The notes under the pieces are model-generated. The model worked only from the letters and a program-made list of their open reading frames with translations, did not search any database and was not told the DNA's origin. Positions 1 to 12,655 of a stretch of DNA of 64,000 bases are shown here, in pieces. The position numbers and the translations under genes are program-made. Numbering within the stretch: the stretch's first letter is position 1; the number at the start of each line of letters is the position of its first letter. Origin of the DNA: Clonostachys chloroleuca (Eukaryota; Ascomycota; Sordariomycetes; Hypocreales; Bionectriaceae). The stretch lies in contig JBANAY010000004.1 in assembly GCA_037952775.1 (NCBI GenBank), forward strand, positions 5,084,001 to 5,148,000, given 5' to 3'.

Positions 1-305
1 TTACAATCTACAATCCTGCGTGTCAATCAGTCGAAGGTGGTCTCAAAGGGGCCGTTTTCGCGAGGAATGTATCGCATATAATCATCTTTTTTCTGTCAGT
101 TTTTACGTTCAAGCAGTAGCAAGAAGCATGAGTTAGGTTTAGTTTGTCATGGGGAGAGGGCTTTCTTGGTTTGCAGAGATGGGTAATACCCTTTTGTTCG
201 TCCTTTTCGTCATTTCCAGGCTTCACACAATAGAACAGCCACTGATATTTCTCCTTTTCATTTTTGTCTCTTCCTGTCCACTCGATAGCAAGCGGGGATA
301 GATGA
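1..305. other. 3' flank of the dehydratase gene
   Basis: No gene is seen here. It is the downstream flank of the minus-strand dehydratase and presumably holds its 3' UTR. The open frames that cross it are short and have no recognisable content. Confidence 0.5.
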
Positions 306-2363
306 TCACCATCCGTCCGTGATGGCACCATGACTAGCATCTCCGACCAAACGAGCATACTTGCCAAGGGCTCCTCTTCTGACATGCGGCTCGGGGCTCT
401 TCCACTCGGCCCGCCTCTTGGCGAACTCCTCCTCGGTGATGGCCACATCGATCCTGTTTGTGACGGCGTCAATGGTCACCTCGTCCCCGTCCCTGACCAG
501 CGCAATGGGCCCTCCCACAGCAGCCTCGGGCACCACGTGTCCGACAATGAAGCCGTGTGACGCGCCACTGTACCGCCCATCCGTGACGAGTGCCACGTTG
601 GAGAGGCCCGCGCCCATGATCGCGGCGCTCGCCCGCAGCTGCTCCGGCATGCCCGGCCCGCCCTTGGGACCCTCGTACCGCACAATCAGCACGAGGTTGC
701 CGTCTGAGGCCTTGATTTCGCCCTTACTCAGGGCGATGTTAAGCTCATGCTCCTTGTTGAAGGTCCGCGCCTTGCCAGTGAAGCTGGTGCCCTCCTTGCC
801 TGTGATCTTGGCGACGGCGCCGCCGGGGGCGAAGTTGCCGCGGAGGATGCGGATGTGGCCCGACGACTTGATGGGGTTCTCGAGGGGCCGGATGATCTGC
901 TGGTTGGGGTCCAGGGAGGGCCAGTCCGCGACGTTCTCGGCCAGGGTTTTCCCTGTCACAGTCGGGATGCCGCCGTCGAGGATCCCGCGGTGGATGAGCA
1001 TCTTGATCACGGAGGGGGTGCCGCCGACATTGTAGAGGTCCTCCATGTAGTACTTGCCGCTCGGGGCCAGGTCGGCCAGGAAGGGAGTGGTGTCGCTGGC
1101 GCGGGCGACGTCGTCGAGGGTCAGGTCGACGCCGGCGGTGTTGGCCATGGCGAGGAAGTGCAGGACGCCGTTGGTGGAGCCGCCGAGGATCATGGTCAGG
1201 CGCAGGGCGTTCTCGAAGCTGCGGCGGGTGATGAGGTCGCGCGGGCGGATGTCCCTCTCCATGGCGACCTTGATGACCTCGGCGGCCCTCTCGCACTCGC
1301 GGCGCTTCTCGGGGGACATGGCCGGGTAGGAGCTGGACCCGGGGAGGGTGAGGCCCATGGCCTCGATGGCCGTGGCCATGGTGTTGGCCGTGTACATGCC
1401 GCCACAGGCTCCCGGGCCGGGGCAGGCGTGGCGCTCGATGTCGTCCATGACGTCGCTGCTGGTGCGGCCGGGCTCGCCGGGGTTGGTCTTTGCGTGGAGC
1501 TTGCCGTAGGTGTAGGCACCCGAGGCCTCGTAGCAGGAGCTGATGTTGATCTCCTTCTCGAGGAGAGCGGAGTGGCCCTTGCGGATGGTGCCGCCGTAGA
1601 TCATTAGGAAGGGCCGGTTGTGGCGGGCGGCGGCCATGACGACGCCGGGCATGTTCTTGTCACAGCCGGGGATGGAGATGTTGGCATCGTGGTGCTGGCC
1701 GCACGTCACTGACTCAATGGAGTCTGCTATGATCTCTCTTGTTTGCAAGGAGAAGCGCATTCCTTGTGAGGTTGTCAGCCTTTTGTAAGTGATGCTTGGG
1801 TTCTTGGTGGGTTTGTGACAGTACCCTCGCCGCCCATGGTGATGGCGTCTGAGACGCCGACAGTGTTGAACTGCCAGCCAAGCATGCCCTGCTTCTCGAC
1901 GGCGGCCTTGACGATCTGGCCGAATTCCATCACTGTACTCGTGTTGTGAGCAGCTACTTGGCTTCACCACTAACATGCCCACTTACAATGCGTGCTGGAA
2001 ACTCCTTGTTAGACTCTGTCTATGGAAAGGGCATATGAACAACTCACTTGCATGGATTGCCTTCCCACCAAACAGTCGCAACACCAACTTGGGGGGCATT
2101 CTTCATCACAGTTGGGTCCGGCACGCCGCATGCGTAGAGCATGGCCTGTTTGATCGTCTATTAACCATCGGATGACCCAAGGCATAGCATACGGTATGTA
2201 GTAGATGACCAACCTGAGCACCGGGGTAATCATGGCCGCGGGTCAGTGTCGTCGACCACCTGTTCAAGGGACCTCCGGGGGGCATGCATTTGAACTGGAT
2301 GTAATCACTGCTCGACTTGGGGTCGGGCTCCGTGGGAGGTAGGTCGTTCCCGCTTGAAGCCAT
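306..2363 (-). CDS. Dihydroxy-acid dehydratase (IlvD/Edd family)
   Basis: Predicted to dehydrate 2,3-dihydroxy acids to 2-keto acids, the third step of valine/isoleucine synthesis in this family. Four exons keep phase: 2363-2214, 2145-2048, 1937-1825 and 1762-306, giving about 605 residues, the usual family length. The acceptor of the second intron is the least certain junction. Three cluster-ligand cysteines are seen: Cys82 in EGNPCN, about Cys154 in PGCDKNMPG and about Cys240 in GACGGMYTANTM. The C-terminal GRYSGASHGFIVGH motif is also present. Against typical mitochondrial ILV3 the sequence is divergent, for example TVMEFGQIVK follows EGNPCN where ILV3 has a MHLLDL-like stretch. The N-terminus (about 34 residues before LNRW) is Pro/Asp/Ser-rich and not an arginine-rich amphipathic transit peptide, so a cytosolic site is possible. 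It may be a paralogue acting on another sugar acid, or a resistant copy. Confidence 0.92.
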
Positions 2364-3447
2364 CGTGGATCAACGGAGTCGGCGGTGGCTTGTGGAGGAG
2401 GAGGGAACTACAGGTGTTCTGTCTCAGTGAGAAGATATCCACATGCAAGTTCAAATTTGACAATGAAAATAATCAGCATGAACGGAAAGGGGAAGTGTGA
2501 AGGAAGTGAAACAAAAAAAATACGGCGAGCTATCGGCGACACTCCGATTCGCGAGTGGAGGCGTCTTGCCGATTGTGACGAGTAACTGAATCCATTATTC
2601 CAAGTGGGGATCTACCTAATCCGACGATGGATTGGGCCGCCTGGCATTGGTTATCCGTAGCTTCATGCGGGCAAGTTTCACCTGGGGGGCTCCGTAGTCG
2701 GATCATGCTCCCCAGAACTCTTCGGCTGGGCAGTTGCGCAGTAGGATTGACGATCTCCCCACGCAGAGGAGAGTGGATCGCCCGGCCAAGGACGGTGTTT
2801 GCTTGCTTGGATCCAACCCACCTTGATGAGAACGCTGTTGTACTCTGGGTGTGTCTGGGTTTGTGGGAGGTTGAATTGAGTGGGAAGAATTACATGAGGG
2901 GTCGCGGCGAGGTAGATGGAGATGGTGAACACCTATTTTCGATTAGACTGGATCAATGGATGGTCCCCAGGCCAGAAAGTAAAATACCAATACAGTCGCA
3001 CTACCTACATAATTACTTGGTCAGTAGCTTTTTGTTGTTTTACTACCCCTCACTCTCCACGGCCCCTCATACCTCCATTTCCATAGCGGCCTTCCAAGTG
3101 GAGCGTTTGGCCCTCTCTCACCATTGCCCTTTACAATTCAGCCGCTTCTGATTGGACACCCGGACTGTGACCGTCCGACGATGACGCTGTTTAAGTGGTT
3201 TGGCAAGTGGAAAATGAGTGGAAAATGAGTGGCTTGTCAAGCGATTGACATACAACATGGCACACCCAGAACCTCCAGCGTCGAGTCTCAAAATTATATC
3301 AAAACAATCAACCCAGTAATAAGTACAATATCAAGCCATATATTATGGAATAATTTATATTATTTTTATTATTGTGTTTAGTATCATCAATAAGAAAGCT
3401 AGGGCTTTGACTTACATATAAGAAGCTTTGGCATGCCTTCTTTTATG
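2364..3447. other. Intergenic, upstream of the dehydratase
   Basis: Promoter side of the dehydratase. Bases 3290-3420 are very AT-rich. A tandem duplication of an 11-base unit (gtggaaaatga) lies near 3207-3232. The open frame on the plus strand at 2627-3151 has no recognisable domain and I do not call it a gene. Confidence 0.4.
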
Positions 3448-4411
3448 TCAGTCGCTTGCTTGTTCCACGTTCATTCGAGTAAAGAGCAAGGGACTATTGA
3501 TTTTGTAAATAGAGGTGTGAAAAGTGTATTCCATTTTGCTCAAGTCGTCCAAAGCGACCTCAAGACGTTTGAACATGGTGAAGTGGGTATCATCTGAGAA
3601 TGCGCGAAATGTACAATAGGGCAGCCTCTTAGCCAAGTATTTGATCATGGCAATAGGAGCATTCGCATCATTGACCCCGTGCCAGATCCAGACTTGGTTG
3701 TAGCCGACATCTTCAAACGCGAATCCCACTCGTGGGCAGACAGCGGCTTAGCCTCATGAACCACAGCATCAACGCCCTGCCTCGTCGAATCGCCAACGAG
3801 TAGATTCATCGTAAAGTCACGTAGGTCTTTTTTGTCCTTATTCTCAGCCTCTCCGCTTTCCCAGGTCTGTGGCTTGTGCAACTCAGCTTCCTTGTCCGAC
3901 TTCCCAATCAGCTCATCGAGTTTCCTCCGTTCGGGCTTGGATCCCGCGATTTTCTTAGCAGTAGCCACGAGAACACGCATGGCAGCGCTCAATAGCCCAA
4001 GAGTGTTATTGGCCATCCAGCACATCGCCCTCTGCACCCGCGACATGTGATGGCAAATTTGTCGAGTTTCATGCCCTCTGCAAAGGTCCGGACGTCAACA
4101 GGCCAGTCCACGATAGTCCGGTTGGGCTGCGTCGTAGACAGACCGTAGCCTGGCCTGTCCAGTGAGATAACACGTATGCCACGCCAACGAGCCAGCTCGT
4201 CCACGCCCGAGGCCTCGAGGCGTGAGGATGGGTAGCCATGGAAGAAGAGCAGAGGCTTGCCCTCACGGCTGCCGTACTCGGTGAACCCGAGTACGCGATC
4301 ATCAGGGAGGCCGAAGGTCTGGTTCTCATGGACTCCTTTGCCAAACGAGCTCAGAAGGCGGCGCCCCAGGGCCTTGCTACGAACACTAAGTGGCGCCAGC
4401 CGAATCGACAT
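3448..4411 (-). pseudogene. Alpha/beta hydrolase pseudogene, nucleophile elbow deleted
   Basis: The N-terminal part reads as a normal alpha/beta hydrolase: FFHGYPSSR (oxyanion region) and ISLDRPGYGLS are present. After the strand ending LDKFAI the next family-like sequence, HHMSRVQRAMCW, lies in another frame, and the expected GxSxG strand-loop-helix that carries the catalytic serine is absent. The junction is near 4044-4052 and no intron signals explain it, so I infer an internal deletion. A second break lies near 3725: SAHEW continues as GFAFEDVGYNQVWIWHG only after a one-base shift, as if one G of a G run was lost. The tail keeps the acid and histidine regions (HGVNDANAP, DDTHFTMF). Catalysis looks impossible. 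A cloning or assembly error could explain the one-base lesion but not easily the deletion. Confidence 0.75.
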
Positions 4412-5900
4412 GACCCTTTCAGCATTGATCCAGGTAGATCATGTGATTTATTGTGTGCTTGTACATAACCGCCTGATTCGCGGTTGTTCTAGTCACCGCG
4501 CTCCATAGGGAAGACTGACGCCACAAGCCAGGCGCAGGATCATGCCTCCTCCCGGAGCGATGGCATAGTCTTTTCAACACTCTGTCCAGCTCGAAACGAT
4601 AGACTAAGAGTCGTTGACAGGATGAACAATTTAGCTCGCGTTCCCATCCTTGGGAATTATCCTACCCTGTAGCACAACCAGCGACACTAGGAAAAACTGT
4701 GGAGAGTTAGTAAACTTCAGCCAAATAATTACATTCACCGCTATAAGAGCACATGCATGTCGGCGGCGAAATCTTAAAATGCGTTGTCGGTCAACCCTGG
4801 TGTATCAGGAGGTGTCGTGGTGATTTTTTGACCTGTTGCCTTTGATCACTGGTCACTGGTGTGCGTCAGAAAGTCGGGAAAAGGGGTCAATGAGCTAGAG
4901 AGCACAGTGTTGATGTCAGACGTGCTACGCTTCTTGGCAGTCCTCGCCAACGTCACACACAAAGTTGATAAGCTACTGAATGCTCATGTATCAGAACGGA
5001 GTTTTCAGACGAGTCTCATGGGTCATGTAGCTAGCCCAGTACCCCAGATCTGTCTTTTAGAAGGACGATGGGGCTACCGCAGCTAGGAAAGTACAGAACT
5101 TGTAGTTCAGGCCGCGAAAAGTACTCGGCCGAGACGAGAAGACTTTGGATTGATGTACCCAGCTCTGACCCGTCATGTAGTCGAGTGGAGGTGGAGCATC
5201 CCTAGCAAGGGAGGGCAATATCGCAGTAGTGTCGTCGGCGCGTGCAGCTCGTCGATGTACCTGGCCGGCAGACGCGAAAGTACTCCTGCCTGACCCTTCA
5301 GCTAGATCGACCGGGAAGATCTGCGAGCCCTAGTGCCCTGGCCCAGAGAAGGATGGAAACGGCGCCAAATGTACCAGATACCTCAAGTCCCGAATCTGAG
5401 AGCATGCATTTGACCAGGCAGGCCAAGGTGGTAGCCGTGGGGACTAGCTTTTGGGGGATGGGAGAAAGCTGGCGCATGCTACATACTGCACATGCAGGCA
5501 GGACGGCTGGCTTGAAACCCGAGCTAGATCATCGCCAATTAAACACCAAGGAGGTGTAGGGAGGAGGTACTCCATGGCCAGGTATTTTTAGCTGCCGATA
5601 CGAGCCGAAGTGCTGACACGTGATATCTGATAGGCGGCGCCCACTGTCGCCATCTGACGGCCGATGCGAGCTCGCAAAATGCCCATGGCAAATACTAGCT
5701 TCGCAAATCCCACAACCAAATTCTACTGCCTATTGTGGTGTTTACCTTCGACGGCATGTCATACCAGCTCCTGACTGCTTATCATAGGGTTCCGTAGCAA
5801 CTGCTGGCCTCAGATTGCTGCGCCAATCAGAGACCGTCATAGTACAGTGCCCCTAGCACGGAGAGCATGGGCCATGCGTAAGTAGCGGTTAGCCCATGAC
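4412..5900. other. Intergenic, no gene seen
   Basis: Only short overlapping open frames without homology, codon pattern or start context that would support a gene. Confidence 0.4.
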
Positions 5901-7686
5901 GCTGAGTTAAAACTGTGCGACGCGGCCAGAAGACCACTCAAGCGCACAGTGTCAAGATGACATACACGCGCGTACAGTACCTCAGCGGCCTCCGTGCGGC
6001 CCCTAATCCCCACTCACCTGGCTCCCTCCTGCTTTCAGGCAGCAGAGAGAAAAACAGGCCAGCCCTGCTACCCATCCTCTCCCAAACATCGACCCATCCG
6101 CACCGCCCTTTGCAGAGAAAGTTACTTGGACTTGAGGTACACGATCCCAAGTATCGCCCTCACCTTGCCATCGCCTTCTACCTCCTACCTACTTGCTGCC
6201 CCAGCTGGCACCCCAGAGTGCTCCACCGCACTCGCCTTGTCAACTTCAACATCGATCTCATCCTGCATTGTCGCACTGCGACATCGTCAACGGCTCCGGC
6301 CCCCCAAGCATCGTGTCTGGCTTCTGCAGCACACCTCTGGTTTTCTTGCACATCACTCGGAACAGCCCACGCCCAGCCCGGTCCAATCCAGGCAGCTTCG
6401 GAAGCGGCGCTATTCAATTTTCCTTGATTTTATCAAGTCACCGTTGCCACCGTTTGTTCTGCCCAACCACCGCCTTCACACAGCATTGTAAGCGAGCCTG
6501 CCAGGCCTCTTTTTTTCCCCACTCCCTTCTCCTTTCACCATTTGCATTCGAAAAAAGAGGAGCTACATCACCCGCGACATAGCGAGGAAATTCCTGTACC
6601 CAATTCCCGCTCCTCCCGCGTCACTCGTCGCGCTCAATTTTGAATTCCCATGCTGGCTGACTGGCTAAACCTTACTTCCCGTACCACTAGGTTTAGCCCT
6701 GTGAGCGACCCAAAGTCACTGCAACCTTTCGCCTCCTTGCCTACATACCACCTGCGCAGTCGTCTGCTTTTGGTTTACACATAAACCAATCATCCTCCAT
6801 CACCTATGCCATCTGGCCGCCGCGTATAGGTACACGTATCCGCCATCACTCACCACACAGGGTTACCTGATTTTTGCTTGTACCTATCCAACGTGTCTTG
6901 TCCCCTTCTACGAGGACTCGATTACTCGATTGTGCTACTACAACGTGTCGACTGCAGAGACACGCGACCCCCGGATACAGAGGAGTTTTCGCGATCTGAA
7001 CGCACACGCGCCTTGAGCGCCCCATACAAGCCGTCGTGAGTAACCTTCCCACTCTACCGCCCCGAGCCTTCCTGTCATCGACAAAATTTTTCCCACCCCC
7101 CGTCGGCTCTTTTCCTCTCATGTCATTTTCTTCTTGGTCGCCGCATGAATGTCTGCGACGAATTCACATTGTGTCGCACTGCTTTTGTTCCATCTCCCAA
7201 GATATCAATGCGCCATTCTGGGCGATGATGGGAGTCGTCCTATCATTCCGTCATTGAATGTTGACAGGTGTAATTGGCTGTGGCTATGTCGCGTTCACGC
7301 CAACCACCCCCATGTCTCTTCCTGTCTTCCCCCTGCTTCTGGGCCATTCTGGCTGCTTAGCTGCTGGCGGTCCATCACTCCCCGGTGACTGGGATTCGTT
7401 CGGTTCATTGTGGGCGCCACACTGGGGCTCCTGCCTACCTCATTTTTACACAGCCCCTGCCCTTGGCCCTCTCTCCCAGTGCTCGACCTACCTTACAGGC
7501 GTTCGTCATCGCTACTTGCTTTCGAATTTTCCTCCCGCTTCCCTTCTCCCCCTTCTGCAAGGCATTTTTACTCATCCAGTCGACGTCCATCGACTGATCC
7601 ATCCGTGTGGCCCGTTCGTGTCTCTTTTCTGGCAGAATTTGAACGTGGAATTGATGCTAACCAATATTCTTCTGGAGTTTTAGACC
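5901..7686 (+). promoter_or_regulatory. Long pyrimidine-rich promoter/leader of the Myb gene
   Basis: The plus strand is strongly C/T-rich over most of this stretch, typical of fungal promoters and 5' untranslated leaders, and the next gene on this strand starts at 7687. A possible leader intron has a good donor (GTGAGT at 7036) and an acceptor at 7265-7267 (TTGACAG). Several short upstream ATGs are present. No protein gene is convincing here. The leader assignment is an inference; transcript data would settle it. Confidence 0.4.
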
Positions 7687-9223
7687 ATGCAGCAATGGCA
7701 GGTTGGCCCTATGCCAGAATACGTCTACCCCAATAACCCACACCAACCCAATGACGTGCAGTGAGTTACATGATCCATTTGTTCCTGGTACCTCAACGCC
7801 CACCCGCTTTGGGTCACCAACATCCCGCTGCACAACGTACCATGCCTACTCTACCTCACATCAAGTATCCCTTGAATCCCCTCCCCATACAGATGTTGTT
7901 CAACCTGGTAGGTGCGGGTCGCATCAAGGTACTTCGAAACAAGCAGAATGGGCATCGTGTATCACCGTCGTCCGCCTGCTTGTTTTCCTTGGGCGCGCCT
8001 GGCAGCCTGTACCTGTTGTGACAGCATCATACTTGCACTCAAAAGACGGTCCATATCTTTCTCCCTCCCCATCTTGGGGATGTCGTGGTCATCATGTCAC
8101 AGAGAGCCCCAAAAGCTCACTTGCTGTTCCTTGCTAACATTCACCAAGTCAACATACGTACCCGGCCGACATGGCCCGTCGCAATGACCAGCCGCAGCAG
8201 CATTTCTACGCTGGTCAGCCTCCCAACATGCCGCCGCAGCAGCACCATCCGACTCCAGTCCAGCCGCCGATGAATGTGCCCCAACAATCACCTAACGCGC
8301 CCTCGTCGCAGCAGCCGACCCCAACCCAGACGCCGGCGCAACCGCCGCGTTCGCGCAAGCGACCCAATCCAGCTGCTGCAGCGGCTCCTCCTGTGACGAC
8401 AGGTCCTCCTCCTGCTGCCGGAACTCCTGCTCAAGCCCAGGCTGCAGTACCTGGCGTTCCTGCTCCTCAGGGAACGCCAACCCAGCAACCACAGCAGGCT
8501 CCCCAGCCTCCGGGCGTCGAGGACGCAAACGCGGCCGCTGTGGCGCCTCCTCCCGCGAAGAAGAGCAGAACAAACACCCCCTGGACTCCTGGGGAAGAAT
8601 TACGACTCAAGCAAATGCGTGACGCCGGCAACAGCTGGGCTGAGATTGCCAAGGTGCGTATAATCCGCCGAGAGTAGGCCGATGTGGTCCACTAACCATG
8701 ACTTAGACTTTTCCGAGCAGGACGGAAGGCTCAGTGAAGAAGCACTGGTATAAGGTTCGAACTTGCCCGGTACACCTGAGCATGAGGAGCGTGAGGACTG
8801 ACTTTGGCTTAGGATATGCATTACGCCGAATTTGCAGAGGATGAGGTACGTCCATTTTTGATCCCACACTCTCTTGGCTTGATTTGCGAACTTCAAAGTA
8901 CTGACCTTGATTCCTCTCATATAGAGCCAAGCCCTCTTAAATGCAATCAAGGAATACGAAAATAACAAATGGAAAGTTATTGGCCAGAAGGTTGGCAAAC
9001 CTGCCAAGGTAAGTTTTGGGCTCCTCGCTTGTGTTTATACTACAGCTTGTACTGATGAATTTCAACAGGCATGTGAACAGTACGCTAAAGAGCACTTCCC
9101 AGGTAAGAAATTTCGTCTCTTTAGAGACAAGTTAAACGTGGCTAGAATTTATTCTTGGCCTCCCAACCCTAGTGGAATTCAACTAACACAAACCTAGAAA
9201 TGTTCGGAGGAAAGCCTCGGTAG
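7687..9223 (+). CDS. Myb/SANT-repeat DNA-binding protein, Pro/Gln-rich
   Basis: Probable nuclear DNA-binding protein. Seven exons hold phase: 7687-7760, 8149-8653, 8707-8754, 8813-8845, 8925-9008, 9069-9102 and 9198-9223, total 267 residues. The first intron is long for a fungus (388 nt). Residues about 33-155 are low complexity, rich in Pro, Gln and Ala, with a basic patch (PPRSRKRPNP) that may be a nuclear signal. Two Myb/SANT repeats follow. Repeat 1 (about 168-210) has WTPGEELRLKQMRDAG, then SWAEIA and SRTEGSVKKHWYK. Repeat 2 (about 215-262) has ESQALLNAIKEYENN, then KWKVIGQKVG and ACEQYAKEHFP. The spacing of the aromatic residues fits Myb helices. The protein ends only a few residues after repeat 2. 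The target and pathway are unknown. Confidence 0.85.
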
Positions 9224-12200
9224 AGCATTGTGTCCTATCCCGTTGACGGTCATGAACTTGTTGTGTTGCTGCCTGAATTCTCCGTCTTAGGAACCGGGTC
9301 ACACGACTAGACCTGTGTAATGACAACTACTTTGTGACATGGAGTCTTGGTTGGGACAGCAGGGGAGGACTACGCACGAAATGGCTTGCTCGCTCGCGCT
9401 TGCTTACATCTTCACAATCATACTTGAGAGACTCGACCTTTTAATTTCAGGATGGACTTTGATTTTCTTTTCTTTTACTTTTCGTGAGCAGGGAGAATGC
9501 TGGGTGGATGGGATAGGGCAAAGAACGGCTTCAATGACTTCTGGGCCGAGCGGCACACGACCTTGTATTTTTCTTCTTACCATCAATGTCAAGTTGGAGC
9601 TCTGGGAACAGCAGGCTGAGAAGGGGAGCAGCCGCGCGTGATTCCAATTCAGCAGCGCCCCAAGTGCTGACCGAGCACAGCTTGTAAAATTCTGGACGCG
9701 TTGACGGGCTGACATCCCATAACAGGGTAAAACTGAGCAAGGGGAGACTGATCAAGGGATTCTTGGTCGTCTCCTCTACATAACAAAAATGTAATAGGGC
9801 TTAATATTTTATAGGAGCATGGGAAGATTGTGAACGCTTTCATGTAGATTTGGGGTTTTCTTTCTACGGCACGGTCGTTTCTGTTCACTCTGGCGCTGGG
9901 CATCAATATGTAGATTTCTTAATGCAGACCAACGCCCTGACTGACTGCCTGACGGCAATCAGAGCTGAAGTCGATGTATTAATTGCGACTTATAAGCGAC
10001 GAGTCAAAGTAGCCAGTACTTGTGGTTTCTGGGACGACCCACTCGGTCCATGTGTTTCGTGATAGGAGGTTCCTGGTACATGGCGTAGTGTACTCTGGAG
10101 GGCTGCGGGATGCGCTGCAGTACTCATGCCTATCGCGTGTGTACCGATACAAGGGAGTCAGGTTTCTGTGTGGGCATGGGCCAGCATGTGGACGGCCTTT
10201 GCAGCCGACGAGGAGGTACCTAGTAGTAGGATGCTACGGCGAATCCCCACCAACCCCGCACTTCTGTCGGTATGTAGATGCATTGGTCGAAGGAGCGGCG
10301 GTGGGAGAGTCCAGCATGGTCATGCTTGGCTTGGTACAAAGACAAAGGGAGGGGGGGAGCACGGAGAAGATCTAGAGTGAGGCTGCCGGACGTTGTCACG
10401 TCGCGGGGTCTCGGGAGGGGGATCCACAACGGCGTTGATGTTTGTTTTGTGAGAGTTGACGATGGTAGTGTGCTGGATGGACAGGCAGCCCGTGCGACGG
10501 CTGAGGGGGCCAGAGGGTGACATGAGAGATGAGACACCGAGGCAGTAGCCCGCCGCGCCTTGGTTCCTTAGACGGTTGTTGTGCCATGTGCTGGTCGTGA
10601 GATGGAGCAGATGATAGAGGAGATTGGCTTTTACTCGGACCTGAGCTCGGTAATTGGTGTGCTTAATTGGCATTACATCTGGGATTTCCATGGGCGAGGT
10701 CACACTCATTACATGTGTTTTCTTCCAATTTGATATCTCATTTCTATGAAAGCCACGAAAGCGGTCACCGGTGAGAGAGGATGGGTGAGGAGGACGAGAC
10801 GCCTTCATTTTGCCTTGTGGTGCTACCGTGGATGTGACGTCGAACAGAGGCGTGGAGGGAGAGTTTTTACTTTCCTCTTCCACCCGTTCAATCTCCTTGT
10901 CAGCAGCGGTCGCACAGATGCGGCTTAGATCAACACGAGGGATGCATCATTGAGGTTTTCCTGGCAGGCAGACTGGCAGAGCCGGCAGTGAGAAGATGAT
11001 GATCTGACACCTGGTGGTTTGATTTCTCCTCTCCCTGCGGCGGTGGGCGTGCCGATGGGATGGTGCGCGCTTACTGGCTGCTACGTTACCTTCACAGGCG
11101 CATGAAACTGGATATGGGAATCTGGGAGATCTACGTAATTAGAGATCTTGCTGGCTTTGAGGCTTGCATTTAGTATCCGTAGCTATTGGCAGGCTTAGTC
11201 TCGTCTGGAAGAGCTGCATGTAATAGGTCCTGCTGGCGCTGGTCTGGACCCGAGCTGGCATTAGTGCAGGTGGGGGTGTAATCTTCAATTGTTCTCGCAT
11301 GGAATGGGAAGATAATGGGCTGCATCTTTGCATTTGAAGAGTTCATGTTGGCTGTAGCTTGGCGGATGAACAATTGCAAGTGAGAAGAACACGAGCTTTT
11401 GAACGGTTTGGTCGATCTTCCCTCGACTTGACCCTCTGTTCTCAAACGGCCTAGCGGTGATACGAGAAATGAGACGCCAAGATCCGGAGGATGTTGGCCG
11501 TCGAAGGAAACACCAAAGAGGGAATTGCTGGTGATATGGCAATGGAGGAGGAGCACTCCAAAATCGAGATCGTTCTCACCTCTCTTGCATGCTTACAATA
11601 TCGTATCTTCTGTCGTCGTGGCTTTTGGTCATTGGAAAAAGCCGCCCTGTGACAGGGCTGCTGCCCACCTGAGGCCTCAACTCCCTTCAGGAGGGACTGC
11701 GACCCATGTTTCCATACACCTGAGCAGGGGATCTCGCATACGAGACCCACCTGTAAAGACTGGTGGGTTCGAACTTGGTGCCGAAGAAATTGCCATGGAG
11801 GCCGCGGGATGGGGAGATAAGGCACCTCAAAGGGTAGGGCGCAAGGGGCACGGCTAGTCTCTTCCTTGCCATTTGCCCCAGCTGCCCAAGTAAGCCTCTC
11901 GCCGCCGCTCCACCCCCAGGCCCCTAAGGCTGTTTCTAGCGGGTGAAGTGAGGTGAGGTTGTTCTGCTGGTCGAAAGATAATTCCCGCCCGCTCCTCCCC
12001 CAGGCGCCTAGGCTTGCTTCCTTTTTTCCTTTCCCATAATCACCCCCCCTTCGTCGTCGGTCGTTTGAGCTTTGCTTTGGCATTGCATTCTGTCGTTGCA
12101 TTTCCTTTTCAGATCTGAATTTTCGCTCGTTGCACCGCATAGGGAAACCCACGACCACGGAGGACCAACCACTCGTTCCCGCTGCCTCTCGTTTCTCCGG

Positions 12201-12655
12201 GGGTTGCATATCCGCCCCTACTGACAAAGCGCCTCGTCTGTTCTGTCGCATTTTCTGCAGCAGATCTCAGCCACCAAACTGCTGTGCTACACGGGGCCGA
12301 CCAACGAAGAAAAAGAAAAAAAGAACGTAACGGGCCCGATCGACAATCGTCATCCGATCTCCATTCGGCCAGCTGAGGAATTCAACGTCTTTTTTTACGG
12401 TCTCGCTCACGTGTCCTGTCGCAGAAGCGTGTTCTAATTTTGGGAGGGGAAGTAATTCAGAAGGTGCCTATTCTCAACGGCGGCTTTCCACATTCCAGAC
12501 CCTCAAACGCAAGACACTCGTTCCCCGGATAGGAATCGACAACCAACGCATGCGCTTATACCAACGCTTAATTTAATAATATCACGAATTGCGACTTAAT
12601 ACACGCTACCCGAGCGACTGTTTTCGACCTGGTTCATTGTACATATACATACAGC
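9224..12655. other. Intergenic, no gene seen
   Basis: Three kilobases without a supportable gene. The longest open frame (minus strand 11451-12251) has no domain and an untypical composition. Bases 11,690-11,790 hold two hairpins (TCTCG/CGAGA and CCCACC/GGTGGG) next to GGTTCGAAC, but no tRNA folds there. The stretch just before 12656 is the promoter of the CRH gene. Confidence 0.4.

Noticed and set aside
11690..11790. tRNA-like GGTTCGAAC with two hairpins
   Set aside because: The bases around the TTCGAAC do not form a T stem on either strand and no acceptor or D arm can be paired, so it is not called as a tRNA or SINE.
11451..12251. Minus-strand open frame of 266 codons
   Set aside because: No domain, odd composition and an overlap with the C/T-rich promoter area of the CRH gene; most likely chance.
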